64,000 nucleotides of DNA from Lutimaribacter salitolerans (GTDB lineage Bacteria > Pseudomonadota > Alphaproteobacteria > Rhodobacterales > Rhodobacteraceae): assembly GCF_042677865.1 (NCBI RefSeq), contig NZ_JBHUDD010000155.1, positions 1 to 64,000 on the forward strand, given 5' to 3'. Position 1 is the first letter of the stretch. Each line of letters begins with the position of its first letter. Positions 31,538-40,283 of the stretch are shown here, piece by piece. The notes beneath the pieces are model-generated. The model was given only the letters and a program-made list of their open reading frames with translations. It was not told the origin of the DNA and did not search any database. The translations under genes were made by a program, and so were the position numbers.

Positions 31538-33202
31538 TCAAACCTCCAGGGTTTTGGGGCGGCGGCGCTCGAACCACAGCACGACCAGCAATCGGGTGAC
31601 GAAAAAGGCGGTAAAGACCGATGTCATGATCCCCAGCCCCAGCGTGATGGCAAAGCCACGCACCGGGCCGGACCCCATGACATACAGGATCAGCGCGGTG
31701 ATGAAGGTGGTGATGTTGGCATCCACGATGGCGCTCATCGCCTTTTCATAGCCCAGCTCGATCGCCCGCGCCGGGCCGCGCGCGGTCTTCAGCTCTTCGC
31801 GGATACGCTCGAACACCAGCACGTTGGCATCCACCGCCATCCCGATGGTCAGAACGATGCCCGCAATCCCCGGCAGGGTCAGCGTGGCCCCGATCAGACT
31901 CAGCAGCCCGAACAGCAGCCCCACGTTGACCAGCAGCGCCACGTTGGCAAAGACCCCGAACAGACCGTAACTCAGGAACATGAACACCAGCACCGCGATA
32001 CCGGCCACGATACAGGCCGTGGTGCCCGCCGCGATACTGTCGGCCCCCAGTTCCGGCCCGATCGTGCGTTCTTCCAGAAACTCCAGCCCCGCAGGCAGGG
32101 CCCCCGCCCGCAGCAGCACCGCAAGCTGCGTCGATTCCTCGACCGTGAAATTGCCGGTGATGATCCCCGACCCACCGGGAATATGGCTCTGGATCACCGG
32201 GGCGCTGATCACCTCGTTGTCCAGCACGATGGCAAAGGGGTTGCCGATATTCTCGGCCGTATAGTTGCCGAACCGCCGCGCGCCTGTCGGGTCAAAGCGG
32301 AAATTCACCGCCGGCCGCCCGTTCTGATCGAAGGCGGGCTGCGCATCCACCAGTTCCTCGCCGGTCACCACCGGGGCCTGTTCCAGCACATAGAACACCC
32401 CCTGCTCGTCCAGCGAGGGCAGCAGCTCGTTGCCCGGCCCGGGCGGCATGTCGCCATTGTCGGTCCGTGTCACCACCGGCTGAAAGGTCAGCTGCGCCGT
32501 GGTCCCGATGATTTCTTTCAGTTCCGAGGCACTGCCGATCCCCGGCACCTGGATCAGGATGCGGTCCGACCCCTGCCGCTGGATCGTCGGCTCGCGCGTG
32601 CCGACCTCGTCGATGCGCCGCCGGATGATCTCCAAAGCCTGCGCCACCGTGCGCTGATCCATCGCCGCGCGTTCGGCATCCGACAGGCGGATCACCACAT
32701 CGGCACCTTCCACCGACACGTCGATATCGCTCGACCCGGCCGATGCCACGCCCGACACCGGACGCGACAGGCCGCGCACCAGCGCCGCCGCCTCGCCCGC
32801 CATCTCGGGCCGCTCGTTCAGCCGCACGCGCAGCTCGTCCGGCGCGCCCTCCTGCAACCGGAACGTGCCGATCCGCCCGCGCTCTTCGCGCAGCAGAGCC
32901 AGCACTTCGGGCCACATCGCGGTGATCCGGCTTTCATAGACATCCGCCACCTGCACCTCGGCCAGCAGATGTGCACCGCCGCGCAGGTCCAGCCCCAGGT
33001 TCACCAGCCCCGACGGCAGGAACGACGGCCAGCGCGAGGCCTGCTCTTCCAGCCCTTCGGCCACGCCGCCCGCCTCCAGCGCCGCCCGCGCGTCATTCGA
33101 TGTCTCGACCCGCGTGTAGAACCCGTTGGGCAACGCCAACAGCAACCCGACCGCAACGACGGTCCAGATCACCAGACGTTTCCATAGATCAATCTGCATC
33201 AT
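31538..33202 (-). CDS. secD: Protein translocase subunit SecD
   Basis: A 554-residue SecD with first helix at about 9-25, the LGLDLRGGAHLLAEV motif after it, a large periplasmic P1 domain (about 90-370), and five C-terminal helices with GMAVDANVLVFERIREE and the final EKAMSAIVDANITTFITALI segment. Two consecutive ATG codons (33202, 33199) could start it. It acts in the inner membrane with SecF and YajC. Confidence 0.97.
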   Translation of the reverse strand: MMQIDLWKRLVIWTVVAVGLLLALPNGFYTRVETSNDARAALEAGGVAEGLEEQASRWPSFLPSGLVNLGLDLRGGAHLLAEVQVADVYESRITAMWPEVLALLREERGRIGTFRLQEGAPDELRVRLNERPEMAGEAAALVRGLSRPVSGVASAGSSDIDVSVEGADVVIRLSDAERAAMDQRTVAQALEIIRRRIDEVGTREPTIQRQGSDRILIQVPGIGSASELKEIIGTTAQLTFQPVVTRTDNGDMPPGPGNELLPSLDEQGVFYVLEQAPVVTGEELVDAQPAFDQNGRPAVNFRFDPTGARRFGNYTAENIGNPFAIVLDNEVISAPVIQSHIPGGSGIITGNFTVEESTQLAVLLRAGALPAGLEFLEERTIGPELGADSIAAGTTACIVAGIAVLVFMFLSYGLFGVFANVALLVNVGLLFGLLSLIGATLTLPGIAGIVLTIGMAVDANVLVFERIREELKTARGPARAIELGYEKAMSAIVDANITTFITALILYVMGSGPVRGFAITLGLGIMTSVFTAFFVTRLLVVLWFERRRPKTLEV

Positions 33203-33267
33203 AGCCTGCCCGCCTCCCTGCCCGTCATTCCGGGCCTGTCACACTGTCGCCGCCTGCGCGGCGCGGA

Positions 33268-33552
33268 TCACTTGGCCTCGGCCGGCTCGGTCTTGGTCAG
33301 CACCTGCGCGATGGTCGATTTCACCACCCGCACGCGCACGTTCTCGGACAGTTCCACCTCGATCTCGTTGTCATCCTTGACCTTGCTGACCTTGCCGATC
33401 AGCCCGCCCTGCGTGACGACCTGATCACCCCGGCGCAGTGCCTCGACCATCTTCTGATGCTCTTTCAGCTTCTTCTGCTGCGGGCGGATCAACAGGAAAT
33501 ACATGATCGCAAAGATCAGGATAAGCGGAAGAAACTGGGCAACGGCGTCCAT
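33268..33552 (-). CDS. yajC: Preprotein translocase accessory subunit YajC
   Basis: A 94-residue protein with one N-terminal transmembrane helix (FLPLILIFAIMYFLLIRPQQ) immediately followed by the family motif RPQQKKLKEH and a small SH3-like cytoplasmic domain (GDQVVTQGGLIGKV). It is the holotranslocon partner of SecDF. The ATG at 33552 has AAGGA upstream and gives the usual length; the frame opens 15 codons earlier. Confidence 0.95.
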   Translation of the reverse strand: MDAVAQFLPLILIFAIMYFLLIRPQQKKLKEHQKMVEALRRGDQVVTQGGLIGKVSKVKDDNEIEVELSENVRVRVVKSTIAQVLTKTEPAEAK

Positions 33553-33893
33553 CTGGGGTGTCCTTATGAGCAAATGGGAACGCGCAATGGGGCACACCCC
33601 CGCGCGAGAATTGGCCGGAACCTATGTGCGCGCCTGCCGTTTTGCAAGCCGAACCGGGGGCGCTCGCGGCAGACCCCGCGGCATGCGCAAGGTTACACAC
33701 CCATAAAGGCGGCGCGCCCGCAGATCCGACCCTCAGGACCGGCCTCCGAACAGGATCAGACGGCGCGAGGCAAGCCCGAAATCTGACCATCGCGGTGCGT
33801 ATGGGATGTGCATGCCTTGTGCATACCCCTTTTCCCGCCCCGCGTTTTGGGGCAATAGGGCCGTGAATTCGTCACTCCAAAGGGATCAGACCC
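33553..33893. other. Divergent intergenic region between yajC and serS
   Basis: A 341-bp stretch between divergent genes, presumably holding both promoters. I see no ORF with coding character and no recognisable riboswitch. TTGTGC near 33819 could be a -35 box for serS, but a convincing -10 box is lacking. AAGGGA lies ten bases before the serS start. Confidence 0.4.
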
Positions 33894-35186
33894 ATGCATG
33901 ACATCCGTGCCATCCGCGAAAACCCGGCCGCTCTCGACGCCGCCCTTTCCCGTCGCGGGGCCGAGCCTGCATCGGCCAAGCTATTGGAACTGGACGAAAA
34001 AAGACGCGCGGTGATCCACGCGGCGGAAACTGCGCAGGCCGATCAGAACCGCGCCTCCAAGGACGTGGGCGCGGCCAAGTCCAAGGGCGACGAGGCCGAA
34101 TTCGAACGCCTGCGCGCCCTTGTGGCCGAGAAAAAGGCCGAGGTCGCCGAGATGCAGGCCGAGGCCAAGGCGCTGGATGCGCAACTTACTGATTTTCTTA
34201 TGACTTTGCCCAACACCCCACTGGCTGACGTCCCCGACGGTGCCGATGAGGATGACAACGTCGAACTCCACCGCTGGGGCACCCCGAAAACCTTTGCCTT
34301 TGATCCTAAGGAACACTTTGAAATCAAGGGCGTAAAGCCCGGAATGGACTTCGAGACGGCGGCCAAACTGTCTGGTTCGCGCTTTGTCGTCCTGACCGGC
34401 GGCGTGGCCCGCATTCACCGCGCCCTGGCCCAGTTCATGCTGGACCATCATGTTGAAAACAATGGTCTTTCCGAGACATGGACACCCGTTCTGGTGCGTG
34501 AAGACATGATGCTGGGCGCCGGTCAACTGCCGAAATTCGGTGAAGACAGCTATCAAACCACAAACGGCTGGTGGCTCGTCCCCACCGCCGAAGTGACATT
34601 GACCAATATTGTCAATGGCTTGACGGTCGAAGCGGACACTCTTCCCCGCCGCTACGTGGCCCATACCCAATGCTTCCGCTCCGAGGCGGGCAGTGCGGGC
34701 AAGGACACCTCGGGCATGCTGCGCCAGCACCAGTTCGAAAAGGTCGAAATGGTCTCGATTACTCTTCCAGATCAATCTCTTAGCGAGCATGAGCGGATGA
34801 CGAAATGCGCCGAAAGCGTGCTCGAAGCGCTGGAACTGCCCTATCGCACGATCGTCCTGTGCACCGGCGACATGGGCTTTGGCGCGCAAAAGACCCATGA
34901 TATCGAGGTCTGGCTATCCGGTCAGAACACCTATCGCGAAATCAGCTCTGTCTCGGTCTGCGGCGATTTTCAGGCGCGGCGCATGAACGCCCGATTCAAG
35001 CCCGAGGGCGGCGGAAAACCTGAATTCCTTCATACGCTTAACGGATCGGGCCTCGCCGTGGGTCGCGCCCTTATCGCGGTGCTGGAGAATGGCCAGCAAG
35101 AGGATGGCTCGGTCGAGCTGCCCGCTGCGCTGCACCCCTATCTGCGCGGAAAGACCCGGCTTTCGCCCGACGGCACCCTGTCCTGA
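33894..35186 (+). CDS. serS: Seryl-tRNA synthetase
   Basis: A 430-residue class II synthetase that charges tRNA-Ser (one such tRNA is in this window). The N-terminal coiled-coil arm (about 25-105, QADQNRASKDVGAAK onward) contacts the long variable arm of tRNA-Ser. Catalytic motif 2 is in YVAHTQCFRSEAGSAGKDTSGMLR (quoted in part as CFRSEAGSAG) and motif 3 in NGSGLAVGRALIAVLEN. TAEV near residue 230 is the serine-binding loop. Codons include more A/T-ending forms than neighbouring genes. Monocistronic, followed by a hairpin. Confidence 0.97.
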   Translation: MHDIRAIRENPAALDAALSRRGAEPASAKLLELDEKRRAVIHAAETAQADQNRASKDVGAAKSKGDEAEFERLRALVAEKKAEVAEMQAEAKALDAQLTDFLMTLPNTPLADVPDGADEDDNVELHRWGTPKTFAFDPKEHFEIKGVKPGMDFETAAKLSGSRFVVLTGGVARIHRALAQFMLDHHVENNGLSETWTPVLVREDMMLGAGQLPKFGEDSYQTTNGWWLVPTAEVTLTNIVNGLTVEADTLPRRYVAHTQCFRSEAGSAGKDTSGMLRQHQFEKVEMVSITLPDQSLSEHERMTKCAESVLEALELPYRTIVLCTGDMGFGAQKTHDIEVWLSGQNTYREISSVSVCGDFQARRMNARFKPEGGGKPEFLHTLNGSGLAVGRALIAVLENGQQEDGSVELPAALHPYLRGKTRLSPDGTLS

Positions 35187-35191
35187 AAAGC

Positions 35192-35214
35192 GGCCCCCGG
35201 CATCACCGGGGGCC
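35192..35214. terminator. Hairpin between serS and the EF-hand gene
   Basis: GGCCCCCGG (35192-35200) pairs with CCGGGGGCC (35206-35214) around CATCA. It lies six bases past the serS stop, between convergent genes. No T-run, so termination efficiency is uncertain. Confidence 0.65.
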
Positions 35215-35231
35215 ACCGCACATGGCGTGCC

Positions 35232-35462
35232 TTACTCTTCCAGCAGACCTTCTTCCATGGCCGCGCTCAGCTCTTCCTCGTCGATCTCGCCATCGCCGTT
35301 GGTGTCCATCGCGGCGAAATCATCCTCGCTGACGGTGGGATAGGCCGCCGTGATCTCGGCATAGGAATAGGTGCCGTTGCCGTCCATGTCGGTCAACTCG
35401 GCCTGTGCCAGCAGCGGCGTGGCCAGAAGTGCGGGCAGGATGATGAGTGCAGTCTTTTTCAT
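35232..35462 (-). CDS. Small secreted EF-hand protein
   Basis: A 76-residue protein: signal peptide (KKTALIILPALLATPLLAQA) and two EF-hand loops in the mature part. The first, DMDGNGTYSYAE, keeps the 1-3-5-12 pattern; the second, DTNGDGEIDEEE, is canonical. It would bind calcium in the periplasm or outside the cell. The ATG at 35462 follows GGAGGAAGACC; the longer open frame upstream is discarded because it would bury the signal peptide. Confidence 0.88.
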   Translation of the reverse strand: MKKTALIILPALLATPLLAQAELTDMDGNGTYSYAEITAAYPTVSEDDFAAMDTNGDGEIDEEELSAAMEEGLLEE

Positions 35463-35792
35463 TGGTCTTCCTCCATGAGTGGTCCGACAGCATCGGCCGC
35501 CGGTGTCATGGATATTGGCGAGTAGACGATTTTTATCAAACCATGCCAGATATTTAACAGGCATTATTCCACCACTGCGCTGGCAGATTCCCGCGCAAGT
35601 CACGCCAGGAAATTGCAACTCGGCCCTGAGCGCGAGCGTGCATGGCCGCAAGAATTCCAACCCGCCTTGAGGCTTGTCCGGGCCCGGGGCGCTCGACCAA
35701 GGCTGTCAAGATGACCTCAAGGGCCCACCGGCCATTTGCGCGCGGCTTTGCCAAACGCGGCCCAGGCGCGCAAAAGATCGCCTGAACCGGCC
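35463..35792. other. Intergenic region without a convincing gene
   Basis: A 330-bp stretch between two minus-strand genes. Short frames on both strands lack coding composition and ribosome sites. The TTTTTATCAAA stretch near 35530 is the only AT-rich part and could belong to the promoter of the EF-hand gene. Confidence 0.35.
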
Positions 35793-36689
35793 TCAGTCCG
35801 CGTCCGAATCGATCAGCGTGATGCCCGGCATGTCGCGCAACCTCTCTAGGTCAGCGGCATAGCGGGCGCGCAGCGACGCGCGATCGGTGTCGGCAAAGGC
35901 GGCCAGCCCAAGGTTGTCGCGATTGTCGGCGTGACGCGTCATCACCGCGCGAAACTCGGCCTTATCAAGGGTTCCACCCGCATGATACCGCTTCTGCAAC
36001 TCTTCCAGCGCAGCATCGGTGGCTGACAGGTTCAACTGCCGCGCAGGCTCGGTCAGGGCATCGGCGTCCAGCCCCGGCACCAGCCGCGCCAGAAGGTCGC
36101 GGCTGGATCCGCGCGCGTCATAGCTCAGCACGGTGATGCGCGCGGGCTGCAACTGCTCTTGAAATGCCGCCATCAGCTCGGGCCAACCGTCGGTGACCGA
36201 CATCAGGCCGGGCACGAAAAACGAGAACGGCTCGACCCCAATATCCTCGGCCCGCTTGCGATAGGCCGAGACGAACAGCTCGTCATAGGGCCGCAGTACA
36301 TAGACGAGGTGCGCCACCGGGCCCGGCAACGCCTCGCGCAGCACACGCAGACGATTGGCCCGTGCCGGATAGAACTTGCCTTGGGTGAAATGCAGCATCC
36401 GGCCGGGAATGTTCTCTTCCGACAGGATCAGGCGAGATCGGCCCTGACGCCGCTTGTCGATTTCGGCACGTGCGGGGGCGATGAACTCTTTTGCCTTTTT
36501 CAACCCGTGCCGCGGGCTGGGCAGCTTCAATTTAAGCTTGCCTCCGGGGATGCCGTCGCGCCCCGGATAGGCCAGATCATAGCCGGCGGCGCGCAACGCC
36601 TCGGCGTTCTCGTCCAGGCACATCTGGAAACTGCTGGTGCCTGTGCGATGTGCCCCCGCATGCAGGTAGACCTGAACCTGTTCCGCCAT
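35793..36689 (-). CDS. Sulfotransferase-like protein
   Basis: A 298-residue protein opening with VYLHAGAHRTGTSSFQ, which matches the 5'-phosphosulfate-binding loop (H-x-G-x-x-K/R-T-G-T-S/T) of PAPS-dependent sulfotransferases. HLVYVLRPYDELFVSAYRK near 130-150 fits the 3'-phosphate-binding strand and helix (V-x-R-x-P-x-x-x-x-x-S-x-x). Many roseobacters have such distant members; substrate unknown. Monocistronic, divergent from the nucleoside hydrolase gene. Confidence 0.75.
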   Translation of the reverse strand: MAEQVQVYLHAGAHRTGTSSFQMCLDENAEALRAAGYDLAYPGRDGIPGGKLKLKLPSPRHGLKKAKEFIAPARAEIDKRRQGRSRLILSEENIPGRMLHFTQGKFYPARANRLRVLREALPGPVAHLVYVLRPYDELFVSAYRKRAEDIGVEPFSFFVPGLMSVTDGWPELMAAFQEQLQPARITVLSYDARGSSRDLLARLVPGLDADALTEPARQLNLSATDAALEELQKRYHAGGTLDKAEFRAVMTRHADNRDNLGLAAFADTDRASLRARYAADLERLRDMPGITLIDSDAD

Positions 36690-36809
36690 TTCTGCCCCCT
36701 GCCCGTTTTGACGCGCACAATGGGCGGAATCGCACCTCGGCGCAATGCGTCCCCATGGACATCGCGGCGCTGGGTTGCGAATGTCGCGAAAATGACCAAG
36801 GACCGAAGT

Positions 36810-37751
36810 ATGCCCGCCAGACAGATCATCATCGACACCGACCCCGGGCAGGACGACGCCGTTGCGATCCTGCTGGCCCTGGCCAGCCCTGACGAGATCG
36901 AGGTGCTGGGCATCACCGCTGTGGCCGGCAACGTCCCACTGGCCTTGACGGCGCGCAATGCGCGGATGGTGTGTGAACTGGCCGGGCGGGCGGATACTGC
37001 GGTCTTTGCGGGCTGTGACCGTCCATTAGGCCGCGATCTGGTCACAGCCGAGCATGTGCATGGCAAGACGGGCCTTGACGGCCCCAGCCTGCCCGAACCC
37101 ACCATGCCCCTGCAGGACGCGCACGCAGTGGATTTCATCATCGACACTCTGCGCGCGAAACCCTCCGGCACCGTCACTCTGTGTGCCCTGGGGCCGCTGA
37201 CCAACATCGCCACGGCGTTCGAGCAGGCCCCCGACATCATCGGCCGCGTGGCCGAGATCATCCTGATGGGCGGCGCCTATTTCGAGGTCGGCAACATCAC
37301 CCCGACGGCCGAGTTCAACATCTATGTCGATCCGCAGGCGGCGCAGATCGTGTTCGGATCAGGTGCGCCGCTGGTGGTGATGCCGCTGGACGTGACCCAC
37401 AAGGCGCTGGTGACACAGGTGCGCAACGATGCGTTCCGCGCGCTTGGCACGCCGGTGGGCGTGGCCGTGGCGCAGATGACCGACTTCTTCGAACGGTTCG
37501 ACAAGGAGAAATACGGCAGCACCGGCGCGCCCCTGCATGACCCCTGCGTGACCGCCTATTTGATCCGGCCCGATCTGTTCACGGGCCGCCACATCAACGT
37601 CGAGATCGAAACCGCGTCCGAACTGACCATGGGCATGACCGTGGCAGACTGGTGGCGCGTCACGACCCGCGCGCCCAATGCCACGTTCATGGGTGACCTG
37701 GATGCCGACGGGTTCTTTGCCCTGCTGACCGAAAGGCTGGGCCGTCTGTGA
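36810..37751 (+). CDS. Nucleoside hydrolase (inosine-uridine preferring type)
   Basis: A 313-residue enzyme hydrolysing the N-glycosidic bond of ribonucleosides for salvage. The calcium-binding DTDPGQDDAVAILLAL motif is at residues 9-24; the later FNIYVDPQAAQIVF and the HDPCVTAYL segment (H-D-P with the catalytic histidine and aspartate) complete the site. AAGGA lies seven bases before the ATG at 36810. The stop overlaps the GTG of the acetyltransferase gene, forming a two-gene operon. Confidence 0.93.
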   Translation: MPARQIIIDTDPGQDDAVAILLALASPDEIEVLGITAVAGNVPLALTARNARMVCELAGRADTAVFAGCDRPLGRDLVTAEHVHGKTGLDGPSLPEPTMPLQDAHAVDFIIDTLRAKPSGTVTLCALGPLTNIATAFEQAPDIIGRVAEIILMGGAYFEVGNITPTAEFNIYVDPQAAQIVFGSGAPLVVMPLDVTHKALVTQVRNDAFRALGTPVGVAVAQMTDFFERFDKEKYGSTGAPLHDPCVTAYLIRPDLFTGRHINVEIETASELTMGMTVADWWRVTTRAPNATFMGDLDADGFFALLTERLGRL

Positions 37752-38197
37752 CCTCGCTGCATATCGCCACGCCCGACGACCTGCATCGGCTTTTGCCGAT
37801 GGTCACCGCCAGCCATGCCGAAGCCGGGATGAACAGCGACGAGGCGGATCTGACCGCGGCCCTGATGCCGCTGCTTGATGGCACGCCGATGGGGGTGGCC
37901 TATCTGATCGGGCCGCGCCGCAGCCCGGTGGGGTATATCGCGCTGTCCTTTGGCTGGTCGATCGAGTTGGGCGGGATCAACGGCACGATCGATGAATTCT
38001 GGATACGCCCCCCCGTGCGTGGACGCGGTATGGGCATGGAAGTGTTGCTGGGCCTTGTGCCCGCGCTGGCCAGTCACGGGTTGCGCGGATTGACGCTGGA
38101 AATTGATCGCCACAACACGCGCGCTCAGAAACTGTATTCTCGCGCAGGGTTCCGCCTGCGCGAGACACAGAGCCTGATGACCCGCGTGCTGAGTTGA
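37748..38197 (+). CDS. GNAT family N-acetyltransferase
   Basis: A 149-residue GNAT fold protein: the acetyl-CoA-binding motif A is IDEFWIRPPVRGRGMGMEVL (R-G-x-G-M-G type) and the C-terminal HNTRAQKLYSRAGFRLRE is motif B. GTG start overlapping the nucleoside hydrolase stop (GTGA). The substrate is unknown; coupling to nucleoside salvage is only positional. Confidence 0.9.
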   Translation: MTSLHIATPDDLHRLLPMVTASHAEAGMNSDEADLTAALMPLLDGTPMGVAYLIGPRRSPVGYIALSFGWSIELGGINGTIDEFWIRPPVRGRGMGMEVLLGLVPALASHGLRGLTLEIDRHNTRAQKLYSRAGFRLRETQSLMTRVLS

Positions 38198-38203
38198 TAC
38201 GCG

Positions 38204-38740
38204 CTACATCACGGTCAGCACGATGATCATGAGCAGCGAATACAGCATGATGCCGCCCCCGATCAGCCAGATCGGATAGTTGCGCCCGATGCTGGCCTTG
38301 GCCAGTTCCTTGGCCTGATAGATCAGGTCGGGCCATGTGTAGGACACGAAATCGCCTTGCGTGAACACCGCCTTGATGCGGCCCTCGTCGTCCACCACGG
38401 GCAGGCGGCGGAACCGGTCGTTCGACATGATGCGCATCCAGTCCAAAACATCGTCGGTTTCCCTGGCCACGCGCGGCTCGCGGGTCATGATATCCTCCAG
38501 CCGTGTGTCCTTGGCCGACCGGTCGGCGTTGACCAGCTTTTTCATGATGTCGCGCTCGGTCACCACGCCGATCACCTTCTGATCCTCGTCAACCACGATG
38601 ACCGAGCCGAAATCGCGCTCGGACATCGCTGCAACCGCTTCGGCCACCACCGTGCTGGGCGGAAAGGTCAACGGCTTGGGCTTGCTGGCGAACTCCGGGC
38701 GGTTGCGCAGTTGCATCTTGTATGGGTTCTCGGTGCTCAT
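38204..38740 (-). CDS. CBS-domain pair protein with C-terminal membrane helix
   Basis: A 178-residue protein with two CBS domains: about 20-80 (STVVAEAVAAMSERDFGSVI, then VIGVVTERDIMKKL) and 86-140 (MTREPRVARETDDVLDWMRI, FRRLPVVDDEGRIKAVFTQG). A hydrophobic C-terminal helix (WLIGGGIMLYSLLMIIVLTV) would anchor it to the membrane, an uncommon addition. CBS pairs sense adenosine nucleotides. It converges with the acetyltransferase gene and is divergent from selO. Confidence 0.88.
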   Translation of the reverse strand: MSTENPYKMQLRNRPEFASKPKPLTFPPSTVVAEAVAAMSERDFGSVIVVDEDQKVIGVVTERDIMKKLVNADRSAKDTRLEDIMTREPRVARETDDVLDWMRIMSNDRFRRLPVVDDEGRIKAVFTQGDFVSYTWPDLIYQAKELAKASIGRNYPIWLIGGGIMLYSLLMIIVLTVM

Positions 38741-38861
38741 CGGCTGCTCCGTTTTTTGGTTGCGCTGGTTTGTCGCACTGACGGTAGCCCGCTTGCGCAA
38801 CCCGACAAGGTGGCGCTGACGCCCCCTCGACATCTGCGGCGGAATGCTTAACTGATCGGGT

Positions 38862-40283
38862 ATGAGCATCAGCATCGCCTTCGACAATTCCTATGCCCGG
38901 CTGCCCGACGGGTTTTTCAGCCGCCTTGCCCCCAGCCCGGTCAGCGCCCCTGCGCTGCTGGCTTTCAACGCCACGCTTGCCACAGAGCTTGGCATCGACA
39001 CCTCGGACCCTGCCGGGCTGGCCGAGGTGTTTGCCGGCAATACGGTGCCAGCAGGGGCCGATCCGCTGGCGCAGGCCTATGCCGGGCACCAGTTCGGCGG
39101 CTTTTCCCCGCAACTGGGCGATGGCAGGGCCGTGCTGCTGGGCGAGGTGCTGGACCAATCAGGACAACGCCGCGACATCGCGCTGAAAGGATCGGGGCGC
39201 ACGCCCTACAGCCGCATGGGCGACGGGCGCGCCTGGCTGGGGCCGGTGCTGCGCGAGTACCTGCTGTCCGAGGCAATGCATGCGCTTGGCATCCCGACCA
39301 CCCGCGCACTTGCTGCGGTGGCCACCGGCGATCCCGTACTGCGCGAGCATGGTCCCCTGCCCGGTGCCGTGCTGACCCGCGTGGCTTCCAGCCATATCCG
39401 CGTCGGCACCTTCGAGTTTTTCGCCGCGCGCCGTGACCTTGCGTCGCTGACGGCCCTCTATGACCACACGCGCGCGCGCCACTATCCCGATGCCAAAGAC
39501 CCCGCCGAGATGCTGGAGGCCGTGATCGACCGGCAGGCCGCGCTGGTGGCCGACTGGCTGTCCATCGGGTTCATCCACGGGGTGATGAATACCGACAACA
39601 CCACGCTGTCGGGCGAAACGATCGATTATGGCCCGGCAGCCTTCATGGATGTCTATCACCCGATCACGGTCTATTCCTTCATCGACCGGCAGGGACGGTA
39701 TTCCTACCAGAACCAGTCGCAGATCATCGCATGGAACCTGGCGCAGCTTGCCTCGGCCTTGGTACCGCTGATGCCCGATGCCGATGCGGCGGTGCAGCAA
39801 TTCACCACCATGATCCACGCCATGCCCGCACGGGTCGAGGCCGAGCGTCAATTGCGGTTCCGCCGCAAGCTGGGGCTTGCAACCCGCCAAGAGGGCGATA
39901 CGGCGCTGGTGGATGATCTGCTCAAGCTGATGCAGGATCACGGGGCGGATTTCAGCAACACGTTCCGGGGGTTGATCGATGGCACCGCCAGGGACCAATT
40001 CGCCGATCCCGCCGGGTTCGATGCATGGCACGCGCGCTGGCAGCACAGGCTGAAGGCCGAGGATGAACCACAGGCGCTGATGCGCGCCACCAACCCCGCC
40101 GTCATTCCGCGCAATCACCGGGTGGAACAGATGATCGCGGCCGCCGTGCAGGGCGATTTCGCGCCGTTCGAGCGTATGCTTGACGTGCTGCAACGCCCCT
40201 TCGACGATCACCCCGAGGCCGCAGACCTCAAGCAACCGCCACGGCCGGACGAGGTGGTGCAGAACACCTTTTGCGGCACCTGA
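38862..40283 (+). CDS. selO: Protein adenylyltransferase SelO (YdiU family)
   Basis: A 473-residue pseudokinase-fold enzyme that transfers AMP to protein hydroxyl groups, linked to redox stress. Key elements: the glycine-rich QFGGFSPQLGDGRA region, the lysine in DIALKGSGRTPYSR, GVMNTDNTTLSGETIDYGP (the catalytic and metal-binding DN...D residues, quoted in part as NTDNTTLSG), and the C-terminal FCGT. The selenocysteine found near the end of eukaryotic and some bacterial SelO is a cysteine here. It converges with lpxB with no gap. Confidence 0.95.
   Translation: MSISIAFDNSYARLPDGFFSRLAPSPVSAPALLAFNATLATELGIDTSDPAGLAEVFAGNTVPAGADPLAQAYAGHQFGGFSPQLGDGRAVLLGEVLDQSGQRRDIALKGSGRTPYSRMGDGRAWLGPVLREYLLSEAMHALGIPTTRALAAVATGDPVLREHGPLPGAVLTRVASSHIRVGTFEFFAARRDLASLTALYDHTRARHYPDAKDPAEMLEAVIDRQAALVADWLSIGFIHGVMNTDNTTLSGETIDYGPAAFMDVYHPITVYSFIDRQGRYSYQNQSQIIAWNLAQLASALVPLMPDADAAVQQFTTMIHAMPARVEAERQLRFRRKLGLATRQEGDTALVDDLLKLMQDHGADFSNTFRGLIDGTARDQFADPAGFDAWHARWQHRLKAEDEPQALMRATNPAVIPRNHRVEQMIAAAVQGDFAPFERMLDVLQRPFDDHPEAADLKQPPRPDEVVQNTFCGT

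Noticed and set aside
35674..35862. 62-residue plus-strand frame between the EF-hand and sulfotransferase-like genes
   Set aside because: It runs antisense into the sulfotransferase-like gene and shows no coding composition.
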